Source: Thermoplasmata archaeon (GTDB lineage: Archaea > Thermoplasmatota > Thermoplasmata > Halarchaeoplasmatales > Halarchaeoplasmataceae). Taken from it: a DNA stretch of 56,538 bases. The DNA is taken from positions 1-56,538 of the forward strand of contig PWKY01000004.1 of NCBI GenBank assembly GCA_003560595.1. Reading direction: 5' to 3'. Every line of letters begins with the position of its first letter. Within the stretch, counting starts at the first letter, position 1. A program made the translations under genes and the position numbers. The notes under the pieces were generated by a model. The model had not been told where the DNA came from. It saw nothing but the letters and a program-made list of their open reading frames with translations, and ran no database searches. Below are positions 17,776 to 27,168 of this stretch, piece after piece.

Positions 17776-19206
17776 ATGAAAGATTTCGTCAACCGGAGAT
17801 CTGAACTCGAAAGATTGGAATCACTCTATAAAAGTAATGAACCGAAGCTTGCCGTCGTTTATGGTCGAAGACGGATAGGAAAAACGAGTATTGTTATCGA
17901 ATCGATAAAGGGTCATGAAAAAGCGGTCTACCATCAAGCCATACAGGGAACTGCGGAACAACAGATCGACTATTTCATAGATGATATCTCGGAAAAGTAC
18001 CCCGATGTAACCGAAATACGTAAGGAATGGGATAAAATTCTCAAATACCTAGTCAAAAAGGACGCGATAGTGGTCATAGACGAATTTCCCTATCTCGTGA
18101 ACGAGAATAAAGAGCTTCCTTCTGTAATACAGCGCATTTGGGATCATGAAGTAGATAACAGTTCCACCACATTTGTTTTAACTGGATCATCCATAGGTAT
18201 GATGCAAGACGTCGCTGTAGATGGTAAGGCTCCACTCTACGGCCGCATCTCCAAACAACCGAGCGGTAAACTCGACATCGGTCCACTTCCGTTCAAGGAC
18301 GCTATGAAGTTTTTCTCCGAGTACACACCCGAAGAACAGGTCATGGCCTTCGGCATCTTTGGAGGGACGCCTGAATACCTTAGAGCTGTAGATCCATCAA
18401 GGACACTGGAAGAAAATGTTACTAATACCCTTCTTCACCGGGACGGAGGCCTCCATGAAGAGCCGGAAGACGTGCTTCATCGAGAATTGAAGGAAGTGGA
18501 TAGATATTTCGCCGTTCTCAAAGCCATGGCCGAGGGTAACCGAAAAAACAACGAGATTGGCCAAGCTTCAGGTGTAAAATCGGGGAGTGAAGGCTATTAT
18601 CTTGATAGGCTTAGAAAACTCCGGATCATCGAGCGCTCGTATCCCACGACAGTAGATCCGGGCCGCAGCCGACAGGGAAGGTATACGATACGGGATCCGC
18701 TCTTTCGATTTTGGTTCAGGTTTATCTACGGTAGGCCCATGAGATACGAGGTTTATGGTGATGACGCCTACAAAGATCTTATCGAACCAGAACTTCCGGA
18801 CTTTGTGAGCTCCACCTTCGAAGAGCTTTGCCAGCGTACCATTTTGCAGATATACGATCACAACTTCATAGAAAGGCCAGGAAATTGGTGGGATGGTGAC
18901 GGACACGAGATCGATATCGTGGCACCGACCTCCGAGGAAAAGCTCGTGGTCGGTGAGGTCAAATTTCGAAAGAAGCCCCTTGATTACGGCGTTTTAGCAC
19001 AGCTTGAACGAGAAGCACCGTTGATTCACTGGAAACCATCCAAGGGGAACAAAACGGAGTACGAGTACGTTTTTTTCAGTAGATGTGGATTCTCTTCTTC
19101 TGTAAAAGAAGAGGCTGAAGAAAGGGAAGATGTACGACTTTTCACGTTGGACGATGTGGTATCACTCCTCTCTCAAAAGGATGCACGATCTGGAAGCACC
19201 CACTAA
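17776..19206 (+). CDS. Archaeal ATPase with DUF234 domain
   Basis: The N-terminal ATPase starts with the family's FVNRRSELERLESLY, then Walker A (GRRRIGKTS), Walker B (AIVVIDEFPYL) and sensor (FVLTGSS). The middle is a winged-helix part (about 245-300, EIGQASGVKSGSEGYYLDRLRKLRIIERS), and the C-terminal DUF234 segment (from about 315) has a restriction-endonuclease-like core (GHEIDIVAPTSEEKLVVGEVKF). The full length of 476 is normal for the family. Its real task is unknown; the DNA-binding and nuclease-like parts suggest action on DNA. It follows tandem palindromes and a good TATA box. A second decayed ATPase tail lies downstream on the other strand. Confidence 0.88.
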   Translation: MKDFVNRRSELERLESLYKSNEPKLAVVYGRRRIGKTSIVIESIKGHEKAVYHQAIQGTAEQQIDYFIDDISEKYPDVTEIRKEWDKILKYLVKKDAIVVIDEFPYLVNENKELPSVIQRIWDHEVDNSSTTFVLTGSSIGMMQDVAVDGKAPLYGRISKQPSGKLDIGPLPFKDAMKFFSEYTPEEQVMAFGIFGGTPEYLRAVDPSRTLEENVTNTLLHRDGGLHEEPEDVLHRELKEVDRYFAVLKAMAEGNRKNNEIGQASGVKSGSEGYYLDRLRKLRIIERSYPTTVDPGRSRQGRYTIRDPLFRFWFRFIYGRPMRYEVYGDDAYKDLIEPELPDFVSSTFEELCQRTILQIYDHNFIERPGNWWDGDGHEIDIVAPTSEEKLVVGEVKFRKKPLDYGVLAQLEREAPLIHWKPSKGNKTEYEYVFFSRCGFSSSVKEEAEEREDVRLFTLDDVVSLLSQKDARSGSTH

Positions 19207-19224
19207 ATCCATTCGTTCATAAAT

Positions 19225-19380
19225 GAACGGGATATCTTCGTACTATAGCTGAGATCGTCATCCTTTTCAACCCCCTAAGAGGATGATGATCAGAAGACGC
19301 AGCAGCCCTATCATCATGATCGGCGATCACACCATCGAACATAAGAGCCAGAGAGGAAAAACCCGGACTGTTCTACCATC
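19225..19380. repeat. Duplicated 156-bp segment, copy B
   Basis: This is the partner of 17294-17449. It starts 19 nt after the DUF234 ATPase stop. Its flank part holds a better hairpin than copy A: gatcgtcatcc (19253-19263) pairs with ggatgatgatc (19281-19291) with one G-T pair. Confidence 0.85.
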
Positions 19381-19401
19381 GAAGTTGTTTAGCCGATCCA
19401 G
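19327..19401 (-). pseudogene. Second ATPase tail relic
   Basis: On the minus strand about 24 codons read LDRLNNFDGRTVRVFPLW then LLCSMV and a TGA. The ending matches that of copy A (GRTFHVVPPW, LLCSMV) and fits the last strand of DUF4143-type ATPases. Upstream the frame breaks up (an ITN-like piece sits in another frame). It is a gene end and nothing more. Confidence 0.6.
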
Positions 19402-19456
19402 AAGTGATTTTCTATATGAGGTTGGTGATCATAGATTGTGATATGGAAAAGCAGGA

Positions 19457-19858
19457 TTACCTGTAACCGTTTTGGACGATGTCATGGATATCGCAGACAC
19501 TCGGACATCCCTTACACCTCTCATGAAGATGTACACATCTCTCACAATCACTTCCACAGGGAGGTGTTTCCATCTTCTCGACGACTTCCAAAGGTTCCAC
19601 ATCCATATGAGAAAAGAACACTTCAGCCTCACACAATCCAAGGGTCCTCCCGGGTTCGTCCTGGATCCCTTCCAACCACCACCTGTGACCTTCCGGTAGA
19701 TTGAATAAAAGGAAGAGCACACCATCTTGCACAGTATTTACCAGATTGTACGGACATCCATTGAACAAACTGCATATGTTCGAAGTACTCTCATCATCCT
19801 CCGCTCGACCCACCAGGATACCGAGTATGTTCATATATCTTGTGATGCTCAAACCCAT
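19457..19858 (-). CDS. Cys-rich protein, DUF3795-like end
   Basis: The C-terminal third has CGSDCERCVHLHERCKGCPSVC, a Cys pattern typical of small zinc- or iron-sulfur-binding proteins such as DUF3795. The front half (ILGILVGRAEDDESTSNICSLFNGCPYNLV and EGHRWWLEGIQDEP) is not recognised but looks folded and adds two more Cys. I chose the ATG at 19858 rather than the one at 19879 because a TATA-like box (about 19884-19893) lies 30 nt before it, giving a leaderless message. It is divergent from the PQQ-propeller gene. Its function is unknown; a metal-binding or redox role is inferred. Confidence 0.65.
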   Translation of the reverse strand: MGLSITRYMNILGILVGRAEDDESTSNICSLFNGCPYNLVNTVQDGVLFLLFNLPEGHRWWLEGIQDEPGRTLGLCEAEVFFSHMDVEPLEVVEKMETPPCGSDCERCVHLHERCKGCPSVCDIHDIVQNGYR

Positions 19859-19919
19859 ATGAAAAGGTTTCGTGAACAAAATCTTAATATTGTTTTACTC
19901 TAATACAGGATAGATTCGG

Positions 19920-22058
19920 ATGACAGAAAATATCATAGAGAAAATAGTGATGGGAATTTCTAATAAGGCATTTTCATTTACCGTGGTCCTTCTGATACTT
20001 ACCAGCGGGGCTCTGGTCATCATGGCAAGTGAATGTACGGCTGATGGTGGGGAAGCCGGGCTCACCAACTTTGAGGAGGGGCCTTGGCCAAAATTCAGAG
20101 GTGATCGGAGAAATACGGGTTTGAGTTCTCAAGATACTGGTTACGTCGATGGGACGGTGAGATGGAATTTTAGAACCGGTCACCAGATCACATCCTCTCC
20201 CGCTGTCGGAGCGGACGACACCATATATGTAGGTTCCTGGGACGGTGATTTTTACGCAGTGAATCCTGACGGCAGCGAAAGATGGAGTTACTCTACCGAT
20301 GGATTTGTTAAGTCTTCACCGACCATCGCCGAGGACGGCACCATCTACGTTGGTTCTGACGACGGTAACCTGTACGCCTTGGATCCCGAAGGGAGTTTAA
20401 AGTGGAGATACCGACCCAGTACTTGGTCTGCCAGCATAGCATCTTCACCCTCCATAGGCGAAGACGGTACGATATATGTGGGCTGTTTCGATAACAGTCT
20501 GTATGCGGTTAACCCTGATGGTACCGAGAGATGGGAATTTGAAACCGAGGGAAATATATTCTCTTCCCCTGCTATAGACGAAGACGGTACGATATATGTG
20601 GGCTCTTGGGACGGAAACTTGTACGCTGTCGATCCCGATGGTACCTAGAGATGGAGATTCGAAACCAACGCTAATATATATTCTTCACCAACTATCGCAG
20701 ACGACGGTACTATCTATGTAGGATCCGATGATGACAAATTGTACGCGATAGATCCCGATGGTACTGAAAGATGGAACTACTCTACAGGTGGAAGGGTATA
20801 TTCTTCACCTGCAATCGGTGAAGACGGTACGATCTACGTAGGGTCTGGAGATAATCATATCTACGCGATGGATCCCGATGGTACTGAGAGATGGAGCTTG
20901 AATTCATTGGGTTCGATACGTTCCTCACCGGTGGTCGGAGGCGACGGTACCGTATACTTCGGCAACGATATCGGTTTATTCTACGGTGTAAATCCCAACG
21001 GGACTCAGAGATGGAGTATGAGTGCAGGAGGGATCATACTTTCTTCGCCGGCTATCGGAGGAGATGGGAGCATCTACTTCGGTTGTTTTGATAATAACTT
21101 GTATGCCATAGGCGGTGTCCCTTCCGCACCACAGTCCGTGGAAGCAACACCCGGAGCGGGTATAGTGCAGTTGACCTGGGATCCCCCCCTTGAGATGGGT
21201 GGTGGTGGTTTTCAGGGATATAATATCTATCGGGGTACCAGCATGGACTATATCGACTTTCTAGTAAATGAAGATACTACATCCTACCTGGATGAGGGCC
21301 TTACCGGAGGACGAACATACAATTACTACATAACAGCTGTCAGCGGTGACGGTGAGGGGGAAGAAAGTGATGTGGTCAGTGCGACCCCCTCGATAGATTG
21401 GGCATCCTTAGATCATATGGAGGTCCAACCGAGTGATGAAACGGTGACTGCGGGCGGAGAAGTGACCTACACAGCCGTGGGGTACGACGAAAACAATAAA
21501 GAGATCGCCGATCTTACGGAAGATACGGGATGGTCCATCGATGAAGGTGCCGGTGGAAGTTGGGACGGTTCACGATACACTGGGGAAGATGCCGGAGAGT
21601 GGACGGTGACCGCGATATACAACCGTGAGGGAAACGAATTCACAGACCAAGTTTCGTTGACCGTCGAGCCTGGAGAGGTGAGTTACATCCATATCTCACC
21701 CAGTGGTGATCAAACTATCAAATCCGGTGAAACACTAAGTTTTTCTGCAGAGGCCTATGACGAGTATGGTAACCTCATCCTCGACCCACAATTCACATGG
21801 ATAAACGCTGATGAGAACGGTGTGTTCGATGAAAGAGATACCGGAGTACACGAAGTATCGGTTCGTACTGACGGCGTAAGTTCGGAAACGGTCAGCGTTA
21901 CAGTGGAAGAAAGAACTGGTTTTGGATCGAATTATTGGTGGCTTCTTTTGATCCTGCTAGCTATCATCATAGTAGTGATATTGGTGTTCATAACAAAAAG
22001 AGGAAATAAGGAACACCCGACCTATCAGGAATACACGAACAAGAAGGAGTCGAAATGA
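19920..22058 (+). pseudogene. PQQ-type beta-propeller surface protein with in-frame TAG
   Basis: A signal peptide (start at 19920 or the ATG at 19953) is followed by about nine PQQ-like propeller repeats (DGTIYVGS..G.LYA.DPDGTERW). Then come a fibronectin III domain (PSAPQSVEATPG...YNIYRGTS), two Ig-like domains of the invasin type, and a C-terminal membrane helix (YWWLLLILLAIIIVVILVFI) with a short basic tail. One TAG at 20646-20648 (codon 243) interrupts an otherwise open 712-codon frame; it sits where the other repeats have Glu (DGTERW), so a single G-to-T change explains it. Without read-through the product is a secreted half-propeller with no anchor. The intact form would be a surface scaffold or binding protein. 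Confidence 0.8.
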
Positions 22059-22510
22059 TCCTGTAATGCTAAAAACCCTTTACAATATTTATCTTACCAG
22101 ATGACATCACGATGAAAACATATCGGTGTTTATCTCCAACGTGATGGGAACGCGTGAAAAAGATATGCATGGCACATGGCTTCTAAGAAAGAGTTGACGG
22201 AACGAGTTCACATGGTCCTCAAATATCTCTTCGAAATCTCAAAAAAATATCTAACTCTCTGAAATGAAGAAACGAATCAGATCGGCACCATGTTATCGTC
22301 CAAGCCTACCGACACTGGGCTGTTCTCTTTAAGATACTTCACCATAGCATCTACGGCGGTGACGTCCATTTCACGACTGTTCTTTCCAAATGCCTCCCAT
22401 CAGTTTGTAAGGGTCTCCGGAGAATATGTTCTCCTATAAATATTGAGACGCTACCGATCACTGTAAATGATTCAGTAAATTATAACAGCTTCCCAGGAAA
22501 TAAGCGTTTC
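22059..22510. other. Intergenic region with a minus-strand relic
   Basis: At 22277-22440 on the minus strand two adjoining frames look coding: NIFSGDPYKLMGGIWKEQS, then after a shift MDVTAVDAMVKYLKENSP. I do not recognise the family. It seems to be a short, frameshifted gene remnant. The remainder shows no gene, and it ends with a TATA-like box (22477-22485) 30 nt before the Nudix gene. Confidence 0.4.
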
Positions 22511-23461
22511 ATGGTAGAGAAGGTATTCGCCTATATACTCAGAAACAAAGGTGAACAAAAGCAGTTGTTGGCCTTTGCTCACAAGGGCTTCCCGGACGTA
22601 CCTCTTCAGGTGCCGGGAGGTACACTGGAGGAAGGAGAAGATCCTGTAGAAGGATTGAAAAGGGAGGTGAAAGAGGAATCCGGACTCACCGATCTTGACG
22701 ACATAAAGGTGCTCGGAGAAGCGGACATAGCTAGCGCAGTAAACAACGAAGAATTTCATGCGTATTTTTTCAGATGTGATGTTAACATAGATAGCGATAC
22801 CTGGGATCATGTGGTCAAGGGTGACGGAGAAGACCACGGTCTGACTTTCAGCTATCGATGGTTGGATCCCCAGGAAGCCTTACTTGTTTACGATTATTAC
22901 TTCCACGTCTTTATGAGACCGAGGTACCTAGCGGACTTTTTCAACGACAAAAATTTACTAGGTCTGGCCAACGATAGGATATCACTGATGCCCCATACGG
23001 GGTTGTGGATAAGAGAATTTAAAAAAGAAAAAATATCACTCCAAAAAAAGACAAATGAGACAGAGATACAACACGTCGGCAGCACTTTCGTACCGTGGCT
23101 ACCGGCAAAACCCATAGTCGATATAGCGGTAAAGGCCAAAGACCCAGAAAGGCAGATAAAAAATATAGAAAACTGTGGTTACGAATATATGGGTGAAAAA
23201 GGGGTAGAGGGTAGATACTACTTAGTCAAGGGTACTCCGGACAACAGGACCCATCATATACACATGTTCGAAAAAGGGGATCAAAGATACGAGGACCACC
23301 TCCTGTTCAGGGATCATCTCGTAAAAAACAGAGATATCGCAGAGGAGTACGGTAGGTTGAAACTCCGGTTGTGGAGGGACGATAAGATCGGTAGAAAGGA
23401 GTACACTAAAGAAAAATCTGATTTCATCGAAAGAACGCTACAAGATGCCTATCAGAGGTGA
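22511..23461 (+). CDS. Nudix hydrolase-GrpB domain fusion
   Basis: Residues about 1-140 carry a complete Nudix box (GGTLEEGEDPVEGLKREV then KEESGL), so this half should cleave a nucleoside diphosphate linked to another group, using Mg2+. Residues about 150-312 match GrpB (UPF0157), a nucleotidyltransferase-fold family: IQHVGSTFVPWLPAKPIVDI carries the GS and DI signature, and HHIHMF plus HLLFRDHL follow. GrpB proteins are usually stand-alone and of uncertain function. Both halves are complete and in one frame. The fusion suggests that both parts work on the same nucleotide-type substrate, perhaps as a house-cleaning enzyme; that is inference. Confidence 0.85.
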   Translation: MVEKVFAYILRNKGEQKQLLAFAHKGFPDVPLQVPGGTLEEGEDPVEGLKREVKEESGLTDLDDIKVLGEADIASAVNNEEFHAYFFRCDVNIDSDTWDHVVKGDGEDHGLTFSYRWLDPQEALLVYDYYFHVFMRPRYLADFFNDKNLLGLANDRISLMPHTGLWIREFKKEKISLQKKTNETEIQHVGSTFVPWLPAKPIVDIAVKAKDPERQIKNIENCGYEYMGEKGVEGRYYLVKGTPDNRTHHIHMFEKGDQRYEDHLLFRDHLVKNRDIAEEYGRLKLRLWRDDKIGRKEYTKEKSDFIERTLQDAYQR

Positions 23462-23562
23462 TTTTAGATGCCAATAGAGGTCGCCCTCTCTGTATAATAA
23501 CAATATCTTACCATCAGTAAAGTAAATATCATCCTCCTCCCTATTTACTGCGGTGAATTATC

Positions 23563-24309
23563 ATGGATAGACCTTACGTGGTCCTCGGTGTTTCCTCCTC
23601 CTTAGACGGGCGGATATCCCTTGGACCGAACAGGACCCTGATGGATATTGATGAACGGGATGATGTATTAGGTAACCGGGATGAGTGGGAAGAATTCTAC
23701 TCTAGCCTGCAAAAGAAGCACGATATAGACGTGTTCATGGAAGGCAGCAATATGCTCGTCAAAGAGACCGAAGAGCTGCGGGAACTAGAACGATATCAAG
23801 GGAACGAAGACGAACTTTACCATGACTTCCTTCCCCATGAGGTGGTGGATCGACCAGGGAGAACGGGATGGCTTGCGGTGGTAGATGGACGGGGAAGGGT
23901 AAGGGGAGGCTACACAGGTGAAGAAGATAAGCCCATGCTCCATCTGGTATCCCGTAGAGTACCTCCAGAATATCTTCATTTTCTACGAAAGTCAAACATA
24001 CCTTACCTTATCGCCGGGGAAAAAAGAGTCGATCTAGCACTAGCTCTTGAAAAGATGGTTGACAAACTGGGCGCGAAGGCGGTCCTGACCAGCTCCGGAG
24101 GCAGACTATCCGGCGCACTGCTCAAGAAAGGATTGCTGGATGAGATACACATCCGGTTCAATCCAGTCATCATAGGAGGGTTCGACACTCCCAGTCTCTT
24201 CGCTTCACCGGACATTGAAGAAGGGGAATGGCCCACCCAACTCGAGTTCATCGAGGGAGAGGTAACGGATACCGGCCATATCTTTGTTAGATACAGGGTG
24301 AAGCGTTGA
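23563..24309 (+). CDS. RibD C-terminal / dihydrofolate-reductase-like reductase
   Basis: The protein opens with YVVLGVSSSLDGRIS and has VFMEGSNMLV, LTSSGGRLSGALLKKGLLDEIHIRFNPVIIGG near the end, the usual marks of the RibD C-terminal fold, which uses NAD(P)H. Archaeal relatives reduce the ribosylamino-pyrimidine intermediate of riboflavin synthesis; this could be that enzyme or a paralogue, since it carries an insert (about residues 30-95) and no riboflavin genes are near. GCGGTGAATTATC before the ATG supports the start. It is monocistronic. Specific substrate not proven. Confidence 0.72.
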   Translation: MDRPYVVLGVSSSLDGRISLGPNRTLMDIDERDDVLGNRDEWEEFYSSLQKKHDIDVFMEGSNMLVKETEELRELERYQGNEDELYHDFLPHEVVDRPGRTGWLAVVDGRGRVRGGYTGEEDKPMLHLVSRRVPPEYLHFLRKSNIPYLIAGEKRVDLALALEKMVDKLGAKAVLTSSGGRLSGALLKKGLLDEIHIRFNPVIIGGFDTPSLFASPDIEEGEWPTQLEFIEGEVTDTGHIFVRYRVKR

Positions 24310-24412
24310 TTTATAGATATATTTTGCTTCAAAGACCAAAGAAATAAGAAGACATATGCCCCTCACACCCATAATCTATCTAGAATAATTCATTCCGATA
24401 TCAAATCCGTAG

Positions 24413-24422
24413 ATTATATATA
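24413..24422 (+). promoter_or_regulatory. TATA box at the left edge of the glycan island
   Basis: The box attatatata lies about 33 nt before the ATG of the acetyltransferase gene at 24451. Confidence 0.5.
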
Positions 24423-24450
24423 CTCAAATATCGGTGAAGATTATGTTAAT

Positions 24451-25026
24451 ATGAGTTTATGGAATCTATTAAACAAGGGGGATAGTAGGTCTACTGGAGG
24501 ATCTATTGGAAAAAACATATTGCTAAAGATAGGTTACAAAATGGCTTCTATGGATAAAAACGTATCCATTGATAAGAGCTGCAATGTCAGTCCAGAATCA
24601 AAGATATATTCTCGGAATGGGAAAATAAACATCGGTCAAAATTCTAGCATTGCACCGGGTGCTGTTATTCAAGGACATGTAAGTATTGGACATACAAGCT
24701 CAGTGCAGATTTATTCTGTGGTCATAGGTTACGAAAAAGGGAAAGTTGATATTGGAAATTATGTTCGTATAGGTCCTCATGTAATTATTATCGCAGGTAA
24801 TCATGTTTATGAAGATAAGAATTTGACCATACATGAACAAGGTCTTAGTTATTCTCCCATCGTAATAGAGGATGATGTCTGGATCGGAAGTCGCGTTAAC
24901 ATCTTGGCAGGTGTAACCATTGGCACTGGCTCAGTGGTCGGCGCTGGAGCAGTTGTAACCAAAGATATCCCTCCTTATAGTGTTGCAGTCGGTGTACCTG
25001 CTAGGGTCATAAAAAAGCGTAAGTGA
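24451..25026 (+). CDS. Hexapeptide-repeat acyltransferase
   Basis: The left-handed beta-helix is plain from repeated hexads ([92 protein letters not shown]). The His of the [10 protein letters not shown] segment is the likely catalytic base, and the ending [15 protein letters not shown] is that of the maltose/galactoside acetyltransferase group. It would move an acetyl group from acetyl-CoA to a sugar hydroxyl or amine. Being first in the island it most likely decorates the glycan or a sugar precursor. The sugar cannot be told. Confidence 0.88.
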   Translation: MSLWNLLNKGDSRSTGGSIGKNILLKIGYKMASMDKNVSIDKSCNVSPESKIYSRNGKINIGQNSSIAPGAVIQGHVSIGHTSSVQIYSVVIGYEKGKVDIGNYVRIGPHVIIIAGNHVYEDKNLTIHEQGLSYSPIVIEDDVWIGSRVNILAGVTIGTGSVVGAGAVVTKDIPPYSVAVGVPARVIKKRK

Positions 25027-25183
25027 TTTTTTTTAATTACAGAGGTTAAATATCTAGGATATCCATCGATATTTTTATTAAAATTTTTATTTGATATGGC
25101 AATGCCTCTACAATTAAAGATGATGAAAGCTTGTAAGTTAGATAATTAGAGAAAGACATATGTGAGGAAGCTTTATGTTAATA

Positions 25184-25194
25184 AAAGTTTAAAT
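25184..25194 (+). promoter_or_regulatory. TATA box of the asparagine-synthetase-like gene
   Basis: The box aaagtttaaat is centred about 26 nt before the TTG at 25215 and 29 nt before the ATG at 25218, so transcription should start at the start codon itself. Confidence 0.5.
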
Positions 25195-25217
25195 AGACTA
25201 TAATCCTGTTAAAATTG

Positions 25218-27035
25218 ATGGTTGGTATCTATGGTACCATTGGAACTGACGACGAATTTGATAGGGTGAAAGAACATTTCTTTTTTACCAGAGAAGAACA
25301 TCAAACAGAGTATGAGGATAATGATAGGTCTATTCATGCCGTGCTTCACGAAAAAAAAGAAGCAAAATCACAACCTATTGAAGTAAATAATGTTCATATA
25401 TTTATTTGGGGTGAAATATGCGGTTTTGGCAACTTAAGTGATTACAAATCTCGAAATCAAATAGGAGAAAAACTCACAGATGCAGGATATTGTGCAAAAC
25501 TGTATAAGGAAAATGGCTTAAATTTTATAGATAAATTGAATAGTAATTTTGCAGGAGTGATATTTGACAATAATACTTCCGAAACACACATATTCACCGA
25601 TCGTTTGGGTTCTAGACCATTATATTATTTAAAAAAAGGATCATCTATGGTTTTTTCTACGTCATTGCAAGCTGTTGTACGCCATTCTGACTGCGATAAG
25701 GAATTTCACAAAGATTTTCTTTGCCAATATTTAACATTTTATAAAGTTATAGGAATCTATACTCCGTTTAAAGATGTTAAAAAAGTACCTCCAGGTTCTA
25801 TTTTAACATTTGATCACAAAACTGGGGAAATAAAACAGAGAGTTTACTGGAAACCCCTATATAGGCCAAAAAATAACAAATTTAAAAATTTTGTTGACTG
25901 GTTTATAAAAATATTTGATGATGTGATGCAAGATCGTTTAGATATAAAATTAAACTATGGTTTGCTATTGAGTGGAGGTTCCGATTCTCGTCTAATAGCG
26001 AATTATATTAAAGGTAAAAAAGGATTCCATATGAACGATGCAACAAATAGAGAGGCTAGGCTTGCTAAGAAAATAGCGAAGTCAACTGGCAATGATTTTA
26101 TTTTTTTAAAAAGAGATGATGAATATTATCCTAGATTGTTAGATACCGCAACTCCTTTAATGAATTTTAACAGCCCCTTTAAATCTGCACAATGTTTAGG
26201 TTTTGCTAAAGAATTACAAGACGTTGACATAATATTATCAGGACAATATGCAGATGCATTGTTATCAGGATTTTACATACCGAAGACCATATTAAGATTC
26301 CCTTTTATAAAGCATTTATTCAAAAACATCATACCCAAAAAAATTGATAGTGATGAGGATTTCTTTAAATATCTAAAATATCCTAAACCTGATTACATAG
26401 ACTTTAATTTTCAGTTGGAAAAATCAATAAAACTTAACGATGATGAAGATAACTTATCTGTCAGAAGGATAAACTTTGGTGATGTTTATTACCCAGGATT
26501 AGATACTCTGATTAATTACTGGCCTATCTATCCCTTAACAAATGCTAAAAGTATATTATTTTATGAAAGTCTGAATCAAATAGGTAACACTTTTTACCCT
26601 TATTTAGATAACCGAATAATTGATTTTTCTCAGTATCTACCAATAAAATACAAGATCCGAAGGGATGTAGTAAAAAATGCTTTAACTAAAAAAAATCAAG
26701 TTTTATCCCGTATTATACATCCTAATTCTCTTCAGCCATTGTACCGGCATGATCTAATTCATACGATTTTAAAAAATGTCCATTCAAAAATTGATAGTAT
26801 AAAACATCATATGGAAGGTCAAGGTTCATGGCCAGATTATGATGATATTATGAGCAAAACGGGTTACGCTCAAAAGGTCATAACAGATAATAAGGATGTG
26901 TTTGAATCCTTTAGCTATCTAAATTATGAAAAAGCATTATCCATTGTTCAAAATGATATAAATTATCGTTCTGTACGTCAAATACATTCCCTAATTACCT
27001 TTCTAAAAATATACAACAAGATACACTCAATCTAA
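25218..27035 (+). CDS. Asparagine-synthetase-like enzyme lacking the glutaminase Cys
   Basis: The N-terminal part follows the class II glutaminase fold (DRLGSRPLYYLKKGSSMVFSTSLQAVV) but begins MVGIYGTIG, where an active enzyme has Cys straight after Met. The C-terminal synthetase part has the ATP-binding loop LLLSGGSDSRLI. So it could activate a carboxylate with ATP but cannot take ammonia from glutamine. Such variants occur in glycan and natural-product loci, where they use another amine or free ammonia. I chose the ATG at 25218 over the TTG at 25215; both fit the leaderless promoter. The gene is more AT-rich than region 2. It may form an amide on a uronic acid of the glycan; inferred. Confidence 0.8.
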   Translation: MVGIYGTIGTDDEFDRVKEHFFFTREEHQTEYEDNDRSIHAVLHEKKEAKSQPIEVNNVHIFIWGEICGFGNLSDYKSRNQIGEKLTDAGYCAKLYKENGLNFIDKLNSNFAGVIFDNNTSETHIFTDRLGSRPLYYLKKGSSMVFSTSLQAVVRHSDCDKEFHKDFLCQYLTFYKVIGIYTPFKDVKKVPPGSILTFDHKTGEIKQRVYWKPLYRPKNNKFKNFVDWFIKIFDDVMQDRLDIKLNYGLLLSGGSDSRLIANYIKGKKGFHMNDATNREARLAKKIAKSTGNDFIFLKRDDEYYPRLLDTATPLMNFNSPFKSAQCLGFAKELQDVDIILSGQYADALLSGFYIPKTILRFPFIKHLFKNIIPKKIDSDEDFFKYLKYPKPDYIDFNFQLEKSIKLNDDEDNLSVRRINFGDVYYPGLDTLINYWPIYPLTNAKSILFYESLNQIGNTFYPYLDNRIIDFSQYLPIKYKIRRDVVKNALTKKNQVLSRIIHPNSLQPLYRHDLIHTILKNVHSKIDSIKHHMEGQGSWPDYDDIMSKTGYAQKVITDNKDVFESFSYLNYEKALSIVQNDINYRSVRQIHSLITFLKIYNKIHSI

Positions 27036-27168
27036 TGATTGAACCCCAATCTCAGGCTAAATACCCTTATTTTATAGACTAAGTTTAAGCGTACAGAATC
27101 TAGGCATCGAACTAACATAATACTAAATTAACGTTAGCAGATATCTAGTACAATATACTTTTTTTAAT

